A stretch of 64,000 nt of DNA, from positions 1 to 64,000 of the forward strand of contig URXM01000001.1 of NCBI GenBank assembly GCA_900551855.1, given 5' to 3'. Under the pieces are notes generated by a model. It did no database searches. It was not told the origin of the DNA and worked only from the letters and a program-made list of their open reading frames with translations. This stretch comes from an uncultured Eubacteriales bacterium. GTDB lineage: Bacteria; Bacillota; Clostridia; Christensenellales; UBA1242. Shown here piece by piece: positions 1-8,507 of the stretch. The position numbers and the translations under genes were made by a program. The first letter of the stretch is position 1. The number at the start of each line of letters is the position of its first letter.

Positions 1-61
1 AGGAATCACCCAAAAAGTGAACGAGATAACGATTGTTCGAGAAACTATTTAATTAATACTA

Positions 62-94
62 AAGAGAGAGTAGACTTCCTACTCTCTCTTTTTT
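62..94 (+). terminator. Intrinsic terminator of an upstream gene
   Basis: A 12-bp perfect stem (62-73 with 79-90) with a 5-nt loop is followed by a short T run. It ends a transcript whose gene lies before the window. Confidence 0.85.
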
Positions 95-115
95 ATTGTA
101 AAAACAAAAACATAT

Positions 116-144
116 TTGATTTTTAGTATAAAACAATGTATACT
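116..144 (+). promoter_or_regulatory. Promoter of the 1244-aa lipoprotein, near-leaderless
   Basis: TTGATT (116-121) and TATACT (139-144) are 17 bp apart. The predicted start of transcription is about base 151, two bases before the ATG at 153. No Shine-Dalgarno is present upstream of that ATG. Confidence 0.6.
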
Positions 145-152
145 ATACATAT

Positions 153-3100
153 ATGAAAAGAATATTAGGGATGATATTTTTACTTTTCTTTGGAATATGT
201 GGCACTTTTGGCGGAGCTGCTCTTTTTTCTGGTTGCTCTCAAAGTCAAGTTGAAAATGGCGGGGGTGGGACTTCGTCACCTTCTGAAGATGAAACAACAG
301 AAAATCCAAATAAAAATGATGAAACTGAAGGACAAGGCTGTAATTATGATTTTACGGTAAAAAATTATGTTTATACTTCCACTTCAGGTTATGCAGCGAC
401 TGCTTCAAGTACTTCAAGTTCAACAGGTGCCAAAGCAAGTTTTTCTATATATTGGTTTGATAATGGAAAAGCTGTTGATTGGGGGAATATACCTACAACA
501 GCGGGTGGATATTATGCAATTTCTAATGGATCATCTAACTGGAGTAGTGGAAAAGTATCAAGCAGCAGTCAAACATATGCTGGACCATTGAGTTATTTTG
601 ATTATACCTTTACTGATGGAAACTGGTTTTGGTATCCAGATAGATATGCAAGAATTATTCCAGGATATTATAAAATTAATACCGGTGCAACTGATACATA
701 TGTATACCCAAATGGCTATGCTTTTTTTGGTGTTAGCACAAGTTCAAGTGGTGGGACGTCAAGCCCAATTCATTCTGATTATTATATTTATGGTGATGGC
801 AAGGTTACAACTTCTGAATCAACTGCGAATAGTGGAGAATATGAAAATTTGACAGGAACATTCTATGCAATTTGGAGAAAACGATATTTGATTGGATATA
901 ATGCAAATGAAGGAAAAGGAGGTCCAGGAGCCCAATATATGTATGCTGGACTGACAACCAAGTTGTCAAGCACAAAACCTACAAGAGATGGATACACATT
1001 TGCTGGTTGGTCAACTTCAAAAACGGCAACATCTGCGACATGGTCTGCTGGAGCGACATTGAGTGCGAGTTATGTAAATAAAAACTTGACATTATATGCA
1101 GTATGGACACCAAATACATATACAATCACATACAACAGAAATTATAGCACAACATCAACATCAACACAGAGTGTGACATATGATAAAACTTTTACAACAA
1201 AAGCAAGTTCAATATTCTCTAGAACAGGATATACAATTGCAAATTGGAGCACAAGTAAAACATCTGTCACAGGAAATTACACTAAAGTAAGCTCGTCATA
1301 TACATACACTACCGCTGGAAATACGACTTTATATGCAATTTGGGAACTAAACACCTATACATTAACAATCCGGTATTATGGTGGAACGACGCGGCAAAGC
1401 AACACGACAAATTTGAATATAACGGCGTCGAATTGCACAGTCTCGAGCAGCAGTATAGCCTCGGGTGGCAGTGCGACAGTGAAACATACATATACTGGGA
1501 CATCGTACAGCATTGTTTTGAAATTATCAAATAGTGCAACATATGACTATTATATGAGTGTTTCGTATGAGCCAACAATAAATACATACACAAAATTATT
1601 CACAACATCAAGTGACTCTTTTAGATATTCTTGGAGTCCAACATCAAATGCTAGTGTAAGCATATATGTCAAACAGCGATATACGATAAGTTATAACGCA
1701 AATGGCGGAAGTGGAACGTTGCCGTCGACGACATATAAGATACATGGAACATCTATAACTCTTGGAACAAATAGTTTGACCAAGACAAGTTACACAGCAA
1801 ATGGCTGGAATACTAACACGACTGGAACAGGGACACACTATTCATCAGGTGGAAGTCATTCTGTAAATGCAAGTGACACATTGTATGCAGATTGGACACC
1901 AAAGACATCAACAATAAAGGTTCAAATCAAGACATCAACGAATGGTTCATCGTATAGCAATTCAGTGACAGGTGGAACAGTGACTGTTCGGTATTATTAT
2001 GACAATAACAATTCCCCAGCGCAGTCATCTGCCGTCAGTGTGACAAGTGCAACAGCAACGATAGTTGCAACAAATGCATTGATAAGTAAAGCTGTAACAT
2101 TCACACCAACAGCAAAGAGTGGATATGTGTTTGTAGGGATATCAACAAGCACGAGTGCACCAAATTCAACAGTGACGACACTCACACCATTGTCATCAGG
2201 GGCGACATACACAATCAATGTGTTCTTCAAGGTGTTGTCAGACAATCAACTGAAGTATGACAGCACAGATAAGTATTGGTACTTTGAGCATGGAGAGTAT
2301 CCGCAGAGTTATGCGGCGATTGAATGGGACGAATATAGTGGTGATGGTGTCTACGGAGGAGCAAGAATAACATATAATGAAAACACGAATGTATTGACAA
2401 TTGACGGGACAATGACAAGTGGAACTGGAACAATTTTGAGAACGCATGGATTATCTTTTGTCTCTGGTCAGGTTTACACAGTTTGGAGAGAATACATAGG
2501 TGGGAATATATCAATTCAAAACAATACAGGGACTTCACTTGTTATTGATACGATAGTGAAAAATAGTGATGATGGTCCATCAACAAGAAATAATAATGAT
2601 GCAGGCGTTGATTCTCGTGGTTCTTCAAATTTGACGATTAATTCGGCATCACAGAATGAAGCAGATGGTTTTAAGTTTTGGATATGGCTTAACACAGGAA
2701 CAACGGTAACATTTGATAATTATCAAATAAGGATTTATGTTTGTTATGACAATTTGCTACCTAATTGGAGCTTATCAAATGTTGGAACGATTCCAAATCC
2801 CGTGGATTCAAATAACAACTTGACGGTGTATAGTGTCAACAATGCGATTGCAGATATGTCTGTAGGCACGAAGTTTGTGCAGGTTAATAACAGATGGTTT
2901 AAGGTTGAACCAATTAGGTGGAGAGTGAGTGACTATGGAGTGTCAAGCACAACATATCCAAGTGGTTGGGGAACATATGGAACATACAAGACAAACTTCA
3001 CAGTTGTGAGTGACAGGATTCTGACATTGGGTGCTGTTGTTAATGATTTGAATGCTGTGAAAGAAGGCTGGACATTTATGAAATCGGGGAATTTGGTGTC

Positions 3101-3887
3101 TAATTATTCAAGTGATTACAGCGTGACAGGGAATAATTTAACAATATCATATAAAGCCAGTGAGCAGTCATACACATTAACAAACAAGAGCTCCAGTGAT
3201 CCATATGCAACAATAAATCAAACAATAAGTTTGACAAAGGGGGTTAAATATCGTATGTATATGGATGTAACAAACACATCTGGAGCAGTGATTGGATCAA
3301 ACAAAGTTCAAGTGTTTTATGCCATTAATGGAAGCTATAATGAAACAAACTCAAGAAGATTTGGAGATGGAACATGGAAAGAATTTACTGTACCAGCAAC
3401 AGGGATATACAACATCAGGTTTGATAATGACTATGGGAACACAATAATAATAAAAAATTTTCAAGTTGAGGTGCTGTCCAACAATGAAGCGAGTGAACTT
3501 TCTCAAAATATTAGTGAGGCATACGAAACATTTAAAAGTTCATTCAATAATGCAGTAGGTACATATGTAGATATGGATATGTTTGGGTATGCAGGACAGC
3601 AAGAGAAAGTGTTGACGGCAAAAGCATATAGCGAAGGTGTCAGAGTGGCATCAATAGAAGAGATAGACGACTATTTAACAGACTATTCCGCAAAGGCAAG
3701 TGACATGGTGTGCTTCTTGCTTGGTTGTGGAACAGATGACAAAGTGAACTATTGGACAAGAAATTTGGGAACAGGTTTAGGCAATGGACAAATTATCACA
3801 AAAGCAGGAGTAACCAAATCAACATGGCTTAACAGTGTTCAAGGTGTTCGATTGGCATTGACTATGGGCAATGGAAGCAGAATTTGA
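153..3887 (+). CDS. Large surface lipoprotein with InlB B-repeats and DUF6273-like C-terminus
   Basis: The 1244-aa protein starts with a lipoprotein signal peptide: a KR n-region, a hydrophobic core, and F-S-G-C with the lipidated Cys at residue 28. A Ser/Thr/Gly-rich region follows. Three Listeria-Bacteroides (InlB B, Flg_new) repeats lie at about residues 247-322, 325-398 and 510-588, each ending in an LYAVW-type strand. From about residue 700 there is a split DUF6273/SUMF1-like domain: the HGEYPQSY start, the VEPIRWRV segment near 915, and a GVRLALTMG end at 1232-1244. Two beta-sandwich-looking stretches (about 733-866 and 972-1112) sit inside it. It is probably anchored outside the membrane and used for surface adhesion or glycan contact (inference). 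The start is the only ATG that gives the full signal peptide; it lacks a Shine-Dalgarno and looks leaderless. The domain calls rest on motif resemblance. Confidence 0.85.
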   Translation: MKRILGMIFLLFFGICGTFGGAALFSGCSQSQVENGGGGTSSPSEDETTENPNKNDETEGQGCNYDFTVKNYVYTSTSGYAATASSTSSSTGAKASFSIYWFDNGKAVDWGNIPTTAGGYYAISNGSSNWSSGKVSSSSQTYAGPLSYFDYTFTDGNWFWYPDRYARIIPGYYKINTGATDTYVYPNGYAFFGVSTSSSGGTSSPIHSDYYIYGDGKVTTSESTANSGEYENLTGTFYAIWRKRYLIGYNANEGKGGPGAQYMYAGLTTKLSSTKPTRDGYTFAGWSTSKTATSATWSAGATLSASYVNKNLTLYAVWTPNTYTITYNRNYSTTSTSTQSVTYDKTFTTKASSIFSRTGYTIANWSTSKTSVTGNYTKVSSSYTYTTAGNTTLYAIWELNTYTLTIRYYGGTTRQSNTTNLNITASNCTVSSSSIASGGSATVKHTYTGTSYSIVLKLSNSATYDYYMSVSYEPTINTYTKLFTTSSDSFRYSWSPTSNASVSIYVKQRYTISYNANGGSGTLPSTTYKIHGTSITLGTNSLTKTSYTANGWNTNTTGTGTHYSSGGSHSVNASDTLYADWTPKTSTIKVQIKTSTNGSSYSNSVTGGTVTVRYYYDNNNSPAQSSAVSVTSATATIVATNALISKAVTFTPTAKSGYVFVGISTSTSAPNSTVTTLTPLSSGATYTINVFFKVLSDNQLKYDSTDKYWYFEHGEYPQSYAAIEWDEYSGDGVYGGARITYNENTNVLTIDGTMTSGTGTILRTHGLSFVSGQVYTVWREYIGGNISIQNNTGTSLVIDTIVKNSDDGPSTRNNNDAGVDSRGSSNLTINSASQNEADGFKFWIWLNTGTTVTFDNYQIRIYVCYDNLLPNWSLSNVGTIPNPVDSNNNLTVYSVNNAIADMSVGTKFVQVNNRWFKVEPIRWRVSDYGVSSTTYPSGWGTYGTYKTNFTVVSDRILTLGAVVNDLNAVKEGWTFMKSGNLVSNYSSDYSVTGNNLTISYKASEQSYTLTNKSSSDPYATINQTISLTKGVKYRMYMDVTNTSGAVIGSNKVQVFYAINGSYNETNSRRFGDGTWKEFTVPATGIYNIRFDNDYGNTIIIKNFQVEVLSNNEASELSQNISEAYETFKSSFNNAVGTYVDMDMFGYAGQQEKVLTAKAYSEGVRVASIEEIDDYLTDYSAKASDMVCFLLGCGTDDKVNYWTRNLGTGLGNGQIITKAGVTKSTWLNSVQGVRLALTMGNGSRI

Positions 3888-3925
3888 AGGGATTTAGTCT
3901 TTCTAAGTCCCTTTTCTTATTTTAT
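3887..3925 (+). terminator. Intrinsic terminator after the lipoprotein gene
   Basis: An 11-bp stem (3887-3897 with 3903-3913, one G-U pair) begins at the stop codon and is followed by a T-rich tract. Confidence 0.8.
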
Positions 3926-3953
3926 AAGGGGTATGGACTTTTGTTATTTAATG

Positions 3954-3962
3954 TGCTATAAT
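3954..3962 (+). promoter_or_regulatory. Extended -10 promoter of the LRR gene
   Basis: TGcTATAAT at 3954-3962 is a perfect extended -10. The -35 region (TGGACT at 3934) is weak, as is usual for this class. The Shine-Dalgarno AGGAGAG follows at about 3971. Confidence 0.65.
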
Positions 3963-3989
3963 GTCGTCGTTAGGAGAGAATATTAAAAA

Positions 3990-4772
3990 ATGAGAAAACA
4001 AAATGGTGTGCTTTATAATGTTACAGAAGCAGACTTAGAATTGTTAGAAAACAATCCCAATGAATTTTGGGAAGATGTAGAAGAAATTGGTAAAGAAGCA
4101 TTTCAAGAACTTTCTTCATTAAAAATTATTAAAATACCAGAAGGGATAAAAAAAATCGGAGAAAAAGCATTTAAAGAATGTAAAAATCTTTCTGTTGTTG
4201 GAATTCCAGAAAGTGTAAATTCTTTGGGTGATTGGTGCTTTGCAAAGTGTTATTCTTTGAAATATGTCAATATTCCTGAAAAGCTTGATGTTTTACCTAA
4301 AGGAACATTTTACGGCTGTAAAGAGCTTAAAAAAGTGGTTTTACCAGACAATTTAAAAGAAATTGGAGATTTCGCATTTTATGGCTGTAGCAATTTACAT
4401 TTTTTGCGTATGAAAAACAAAATTGTCAAAGTTGGAATGTATTTTTGTGCAAAATGCGACAAGTTAAAACTTTTGGAACTTTCTAACGAGTTGGCCGAGT
4501 TGCCAGAAGGTGGAGTTAGAAACTGCCTAAATTTGAAAAGTTTTGGAATTCCTACAAAAACAAAGTTTGTAGATAAAACTTTTGCAATGGGATGTAAAAA
4601 ACTTCAACACATAAATATGTTAATTTATTGTGGAGTCCCTTACGGAGAATTGGATCGTTCGGTTGTAAATCAAATGAAAGAAGGGAAATTGCCTTCAAAC
4701 TTAAGAAAAGACAACGAAGGAAACATTGTGTTTGAAGACCATCCAAAATTGATATTGGGTAGATCTGTTTAG
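3990..4772 (+). CDS. BspA-type leucine-rich repeat protein (LRR_5), cytoplasmic
   Basis: A 260-aa protein built of about seven LRR_5/BspA repeats of roughly 23 residues, with the recurring pattern I-G-x-x-A-F-x-x-C-x-x-L-x-x-V-x-I-P. It has no signal peptide, membrane helix or sorting signal, so it is probably cytoplasmic, unlike most BspA proteins. The repeats make up most of the chain (about residues 30-215). It has its own extended -10 promoter and sits between two terminated transcripts. The binding partner is unknown; LRR proteins of this type usually mediate protein contacts. Confidence 0.8.
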   Translation: MRKQNGVLYNVTEADLELLENNPNEFWEDVEEIGKEAFQELSSLKIIKIPEGIKKIGEKAFKECKNLSVVGIPESVNSLGDWCFAKCYSLKYVNIPEKLDVLPKGTFYGCKELKKVVLPDNLKEIGDFAFYGCSNLHFLRMKNKIVKVGMYFCAKCDKLKLLELSNELAELPEGGVRNCLNLKSFGIPTKTKFVDKTFAMGCKKLQHINMLIYCGVPYGELDRSVVNQMKEGKLPSNLRKDNEGNIVFEDHPKLILGRSV

Positions 4773-4842
4773 TATAAAATTATGCTATTTATTTTATTAG
4801 AACTATTTCGACAATATAGGAAAAATTAAGAAATCTTTTTCT

Positions 4843-4871
4843 TTGGATATTGTCAGTATTTATCATATAAT
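4843..4871 (+). promoter_or_regulatory. Promoter of the 103-aa gene
   Basis: TTGGAT (4843-4848) and TATAAT (4866-4871) are separated by 17 bp. A strong AAAGGAGG Shine-Dalgarno follows before the ATG at 4898. Confidence 0.65.
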
Positions 4872-4897
4872 TTCCTTGTTACATAAAGGAGGTTTAT

Positions 4898-5209
4898 ATG
4901 AGTAACAATGATGTTTTAAGATTTATCGCACAAAAAGCTAAAAGAAGATTGATTGGAAAAGATGTTGTTTCCTCAGCAAAAATTAAAGTGATTTCAAATG
5001 AAGATGAGGAATTTAAGTCAAAAGTTGAAAACTTGTTATCTCAAAAAGATGTAGTAACAAATCCTGTGCATTATCTAATTGATGATAAAGTTTTTAGCGT
5101 TCTTGATGGCGAAGCTAAAGAAAGATATTTGCTTTCTACACTTGATAAATACAACAGCTTAAAAAATCAGATTGAAAAGGTTTCGTCTTATTCTCGTTTT
5201 TGTATGTAA
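4898..5209 (+). CDS. Small hypothetical protein
   Basis: A 103-aa, Lys-rich, predicted soluble and mostly helical protein with no recognised motif. The start is secure: AAAGGAGG lies 6-8 nt before the ATG and a good promoter lies upstream. It precedes the glmU-like gene by 37 bp, but that gene has its own apparent promoter, so an operon is not certain. No function can be assigned from the sequence. Confidence 0.7.
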   Translation: MSNNDVLRFIAQKAKRRLIGKDVVSSAKIKVISNEDEEFKSKVENLLSQKDVVTNPVHYLIDDKVFSVLDGEAKERYLLSTLDKYNSLKNQIEKVSSYSRFCM

Positions 5210-5211
5210 TT

Positions 5212-5241
5212 TTGTCATTGTTAGATTTTTGTGAATATATA
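5212..5241 (+). promoter_or_regulatory. Putative leaderless promoter of the GlmU-like gene
   Basis: TTGTCA (5212-5217), an 18-bp spacer and TATATA (5236-5241) place +1 at about 5247-5248, at the ATG itself. No Shine-Dalgarno precedes this ATG. Confidence 0.45.
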
Positions 5242-5246
5242 TTGTT

Positions 5247-5831
5247 ATGAATAAAAAAAATATTTTTATAAGCAAAGAGTCTATGCTCGGTAAAAACACA
5301 AAAATTGAAAACAATGTTCAAATTCTTGGTTGTTGCAAAATAGGAGATAATGTAAGGATTTTATCTGGTTCTAGAATTGAAGACTCAATTATAGGAAATG
5401 ATTGTATTGTTGACAGTTCAATTATCAAAGAGTCAAACATTGGAAGTTGTTGCAAGATTGGACCTTTTTCTCATATAAGACCTAATTGTATTTTATGCGA
5501 CAATGTGAAAGTAGGATCTTTTGTTGAGATAAAAAATTCTATTATTGGAAGTGGAAGCAAAATACCACATTTGTCTTATGTTGGAGATGCAGAAATAGGT
5601 GAGAATGTAAACATTGGTTGTGGTGTGGTTTTTGCAAATTATAATGGAAAGATTAAACAAAAATCAAAAATTGGCAATAATGTTTTTGTAGGCTGCAATG
5701 TCAATATAGTGGCACCTGTCGACATTGCAGATGATACATATATTTGTGCTGGAACTACTGTCACAAATGATACTGAGAAAGGCGATTTTGTTATTGGTAG
5801 GGTTAGACAAGAGAATAAAAAAAGAAAATAA
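5247..5831 (+). CDS. Stand-alone left-handed beta-helix acetyltransferase, GlmU C-terminal type
   Basis: A 194-aa hexapeptide-repeat protein that matches only the acetyltransferase half of bifunctional GlmU (glucosamine-1-phosphate N-acetyltransferase, UDP-GlcNAc synthesis). Signature segments are present in order: SHIRPN (sugar-phosphate Arg), FVEIKNS (Lys), HLSYVGDAEIG (catalytic His and Tyr), NIGCG, ANYNG (Asn), and a C-terminal AGTTVTNDTE and IGRVRQ. The N-terminal uridylyltransferase domain (LxxGxGTRM-type) is absent, and nothing upstream encodes it. Known family chemistry suggests acetyl transfer from acetyl-CoA to GlcN-1-P; a separate pyrophosphorylase would then be needed elsewhere. 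Another acyl acceptor is possible. Confidence 0.75.
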   Translation: MNKKNIFISKESMLGKNTKIENNVQILGCCKIGDNVRILSGSRIEDSIIGNDCIVDSSIIKESNIGSCCKIGPFSHIRPNCILCDNVKVGSFVEIKNSIIGSGSKIPHLSYVGDAEIGENVNIGCGVVFANYNGKIKQKSKIGNNVFVGCNVNIVAPVDIADDTYICAGTTVTNDTEKGDFVIGRVRQENKKRK

Positions 5832-5877
5832 AAAAAAGATAGGAAGGTCTATAAACTTTGAAACTAGCAGAAAAAAG

Positions 5878-5911
5878 ATAGTGGAAGAATTTGTTTCCAC
5901 TATTTTTTTTG
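5878..5911 (+). terminator. Intrinsic terminator
   Basis: A 9-bp stem (5878-5886 with 5895-5903) is followed by a run of eight T residues. Confidence 0.85.
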
Positions 5912-6006
5912 TATTAGTTTGAAAAAGGATTGACTAAAGATAATGTTATCTAGTTTTTGAAAAAAATTATTCAATGTCAAATTTTAGAAAAATTGCATAA
6001 AATAAG

Positions 6007-6056
6007 TTGACAGTTGAATATGTGTTCAATTATAATATAGTTGAATAATTGTTCAA
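6007..6056 (+). promoter_or_regulatory. Metal-responsive promoter with two ArsR/SmtB-type operators
   Basis: The promoter is TTGACA (6007-6012), 18 bp, TATAAT (6031-6036). Two near-identical inverted repeats of the form TTGAA-N6-TTCAA lie at 6014-6029 (filling the spacer) and 6041-6056 (over the start of transcription), with centres 27 bp apart. Bound repressor would block RNA polymerase at both places. The layout matches CadC/SmtB operators. Confidence 0.85.
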
Positions 6057-6070
6057 TAGTTGGAGGTTTT

Positions 6071-6481
6071 ATGGAGTGTCATTGCAATAAAGGTGATAAA
6101 TGTTGTTGTGAAACAATTCAGAAATGTGATTGTGAAATTATACATCAAGATGTTGTGGATAAAGTGAAAAAGAGAATTTTAGATGAAGAAACTTTGCTTT
6201 TGATGGCAGATTTTTATAAGGCACTTTCAGACAGCACCCGTATGAAAATTATTGATGTGTTATATGAAGGGGAGATGTGTGTTTGCGATATTTCTGTCCT
6301 TATTAATATGACAAAATCAGCGACTTCACATCAACTCAAATATCTTAAAGATATGAATTTGATAAAAAGTAGGAAACAAGGTAAGGAAGTTTTCTATAGT
6401 CTTGCTGATAGGCATATTGTTGAAGTTTTTGAGATAAGCAAGGAGCATATTTTGGAGGCTAAAAATGAAAAGAATTGTTAA
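6071..6481 (+). CDS. ArsR/SmtB-family metal sensor, CadC/ZiaR type
   Basis: A 136-aa winged-helix repressor that should release DNA on binding Cd, Pb or Zn. It has a Cys-rich N-terminal tail (CHC, CCC and CDC clusters), the alpha-3 motif MCVCDI (Cys pair typical of CadC), the HTH with SATSHQLKYL, and at the C-terminus D-x-H-x10-H-x2-E. That last spacing is exactly that of the SmtB/CzrA alpha-5 zinc site. Both metal sites therefore appear intact. The start at 6071 is chosen because GGAGG lies 4-9 nt upstream; a longer TTG start would run into the operator. It overlaps the ATPase gene by 17 bp, so the two are one autoregulated operon. Confidence 0.9.
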   Translation: MECHCNKGDKCCCETIQKCDCEIIHQDVVDKVKKRILDEETLLLMADFYKALSDSTRMKIIDVLYEGEMCVCDISVLINMTKSATSHQLKYLKDMNLIKSRKQGKEVFYSLADRHIVEVFEISKEHILEAKNEKNC

Positions 6482-8501
6482 AATTGAAGGCTTAGATTGT
6501 CCAAATTGTGCAAGGACCTTGCAGAACGAAATCAACAAGATTGATGGTGTTAAAAATGCTGAAATTAACTTTGTTAAGTCCAAAATTTCTTTTGAAAGTG
6601 AAGATGTTGATAAGGCAACAAAAGACATTGTTAATTTGACAAGAAAAATTGAGCCAAATGCGACAATAGTTTTGGAAAAAACAAACAAAAACAAAAAGAT
6701 GCTTATACTAGATTTAGTATTTTTAGTTTTGGGTGTAGCACTTGGACTTATTTCTCTTTTAGTAAGTTTGCCTACTTGGGCTTTTTGGATTGTTTTTGTC
6801 GCAAGTGCTTTGCTACTTGGTTACAAAACCTATTTAAAGGCAGTTTTACTCCTTTTTAAAGGTGTTGTCAATGAAAACCTATTAATCACAATTTCAGTTG
6901 CTGGCGCGGCTGCACTTGGCGAATATATGGAAGCATTGATGGTTATTTTCCTATATACCATTGGTAAAATCTTGGAAAAACTGGCAGTTGACAAGTCAAG
7001 AAAGTCGATTGAAGATTTGACAAATTTGCAGCCTGAATTTGCTGTGATTGTCAAAGGAGAAGAAGAAATCAAAGTCAGTCCTGAAGAAGTGCAGATTGGC
7101 GATGTTATTGTTGTGAAACCGGGTGAAAGAGTCCCTATTGACGGAGAAGTTTTGGAAGGGAATGCCACTTTAGATATGCAAAGCCTCACTGGAGAGAGTG
7201 TGCCAGTTTCCATTGGTGCAACTCAAAAAATTTTGTCAGGAGCAATTGTTTTAGATGGTGTTTTAAGAATTAAAACAACTGAAGAATATAAAAATAGCAC
7301 GGTTAGCAAAATTATGAATTTGATTGAAAATGCTCAAGACAAAAAGTCAAAAACCGAGACATTTATTTCAAAAATCACTCGCTGGTATACTCTTGGAATT
7401 ATTGTTTTGGCAGTTCTAACTTTGGGAATCGGCTGGGCAATTACAAAAGAATTAAACTCTTCAATTTATCGTGCCCTGAAACTACTTGTTGTGTCTTGTC
7501 CTTGTGCTTTTGCAATTTCCGTTCCACTTTCCTATTTTTCTGGACTTGGTAATGCTTCTAAAAATGGAATACTTATTAAAGGTTCAAACTATCTTGATGC
7601 ACTAAGCAAAATTAATGTTGTGGCCTTTGATAAAACAGGAACATTGACTACTGGAGAATTTCAAGTGGAAAAAGTTGAGTGTTTAATTGGAAAATACAAC
7701 AGTGAAGATATTATCTTCTTGGCAAGTTTGGGAGAGCAATATTCTTTACATCCGCTTGCTAAGTCAATCGTCAAGGCAAATAAAAGAGAATTAAAACACA
7801 TAAAAAATGTTAAAGAAGTTGCTGGGGAAGGAATTTATTATAAATATAATAAAAATAACTATTTTGTTGGTAGAAAAAATAAACAAGAACACGTTGCAGT
7901 TGAAGTTTATGAAAATGATGTTTTAATTGGAAGAATTTTCTTAAATGACACAATTAAGGCGACAGCAAAAGATGCTTGCTTGCAATTAAAGTATATGGGG
8001 ATAAGAACACTTTTATTATCTGGAGATAACAAAGAAAAAGTGGAAGCGGTTGGTAAAGAACTTAACATTGATGAGTGCCACTCTGAACTTTTACCACAAG
8101 ACAAATTTGTCTTTCTTGAAGAATGCAAAAAAGATAAAAAGAATTTTGTTGGGTATGTAGGGGATGGAATAAACGATGCTCCGTCATTAACACTTGCCGA
8201 TGTTGGCATAAGTATGGGAATAAATGGTAGCCCTGCGAGCATTGAAGCAAGCGATGTAGTTCTAGGCGATGACAACATTGAAAAAATTCCACATGCCATC
8301 AAAATTTCGAAATTTACGAAGAAAATTGTTTGGACAAATATCATTTTTTCTATGCTTGTAAAAGTCACTTTTTTGGTTTTAAGCCTTGTTGATGTTGCAA
8401 GTATGATGTTGGCAGTTTTCGCCGATGTTGGTGTGACGCTTATTGCGGTTTTAAATAGTTTAAGAGCGTTATATTATAATCCTAAAAAGAAATTGAATTA
8501 A
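6465..8501 (+). CDS. cadA/zntA-like: P1B-type Zn/Cd/Pb-exporting ATPase
   Basis: A 678-aa heavy-metal efflux ATPase in the cytoplasmic membrane. It has an N-terminal HMA domain with GLDCPNC (residues 8-14), the TGES actuator loop, the membrane SCPCA metal-binding motif, phosphorylation site DKTGT, HPLAKSI (the HP locus of P1B pumps), and hinge GDGINDAPS. The last helices contain the FADVGVT Asp typical of ZntA/CadA rather than copper pumps. Length is normal for the family. GGAGG lies 7 nt before the ATG. It is co-transcribed with and overlapped by the sensor gene. The next gene is convergent, only 6 bp away, with no separate terminator seen. Confidence 0.93.
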   Translation: MKRIVKIEGLDCPNCARTLQNEINKIDGVKNAEINFVKSKISFESEDVDKATKDIVNLTRKIEPNATIVLEKTNKNKKMLILDLVFLVLGVALGLISLLVSLPTWAFWIVFVASALLLGYKTYLKAVLLLFKGVVNENLLITISVAGAAALGEYMEALMVIFLYTIGKILEKLAVDKSRKSIEDLTNLQPEFAVIVKGEEEIKVSPEEVQIGDVIVVKPGERVPIDGEVLEGNATLDMQSLTGESVPVSIGATQKILSGAIVLDGVLRIKTTEEYKNSTVSKIMNLIENAQDKKSKTETFISKITRWYTLGIIVLAVLTLGIGWAITKELNSSIYRALKLLVVSCPCAFAISVPLSYFSGLGNASKNGILIKGSNYLDALSKINVVAFDKTGTLTTGEFQVEKVECLIGKYNSEDIIFLASLGEQYSLHPLAKSIVKANKRELKHIKNVKEVAGEGIYYKYNKNNYFVGRKNKQEHVAVEVYENDVLIGRIFLNDTIKATAKDACLQLKYMGIRTLLLSGDNKEKVEAVGKELNIDECHSELLPQDKFVFLEECKKDKKNFVGYVGDGINDAPSLTLADVGISMGINGSPASIEASDVVLGDDNIEKIPHAIKISKFTKKIVWTNIIFSMLVKVTFLVLSLVDVASMMLAVFADVGVTLIAVLNSLRALYYNPKKKLN

Positions 8502-8507
8502 ACCCTA

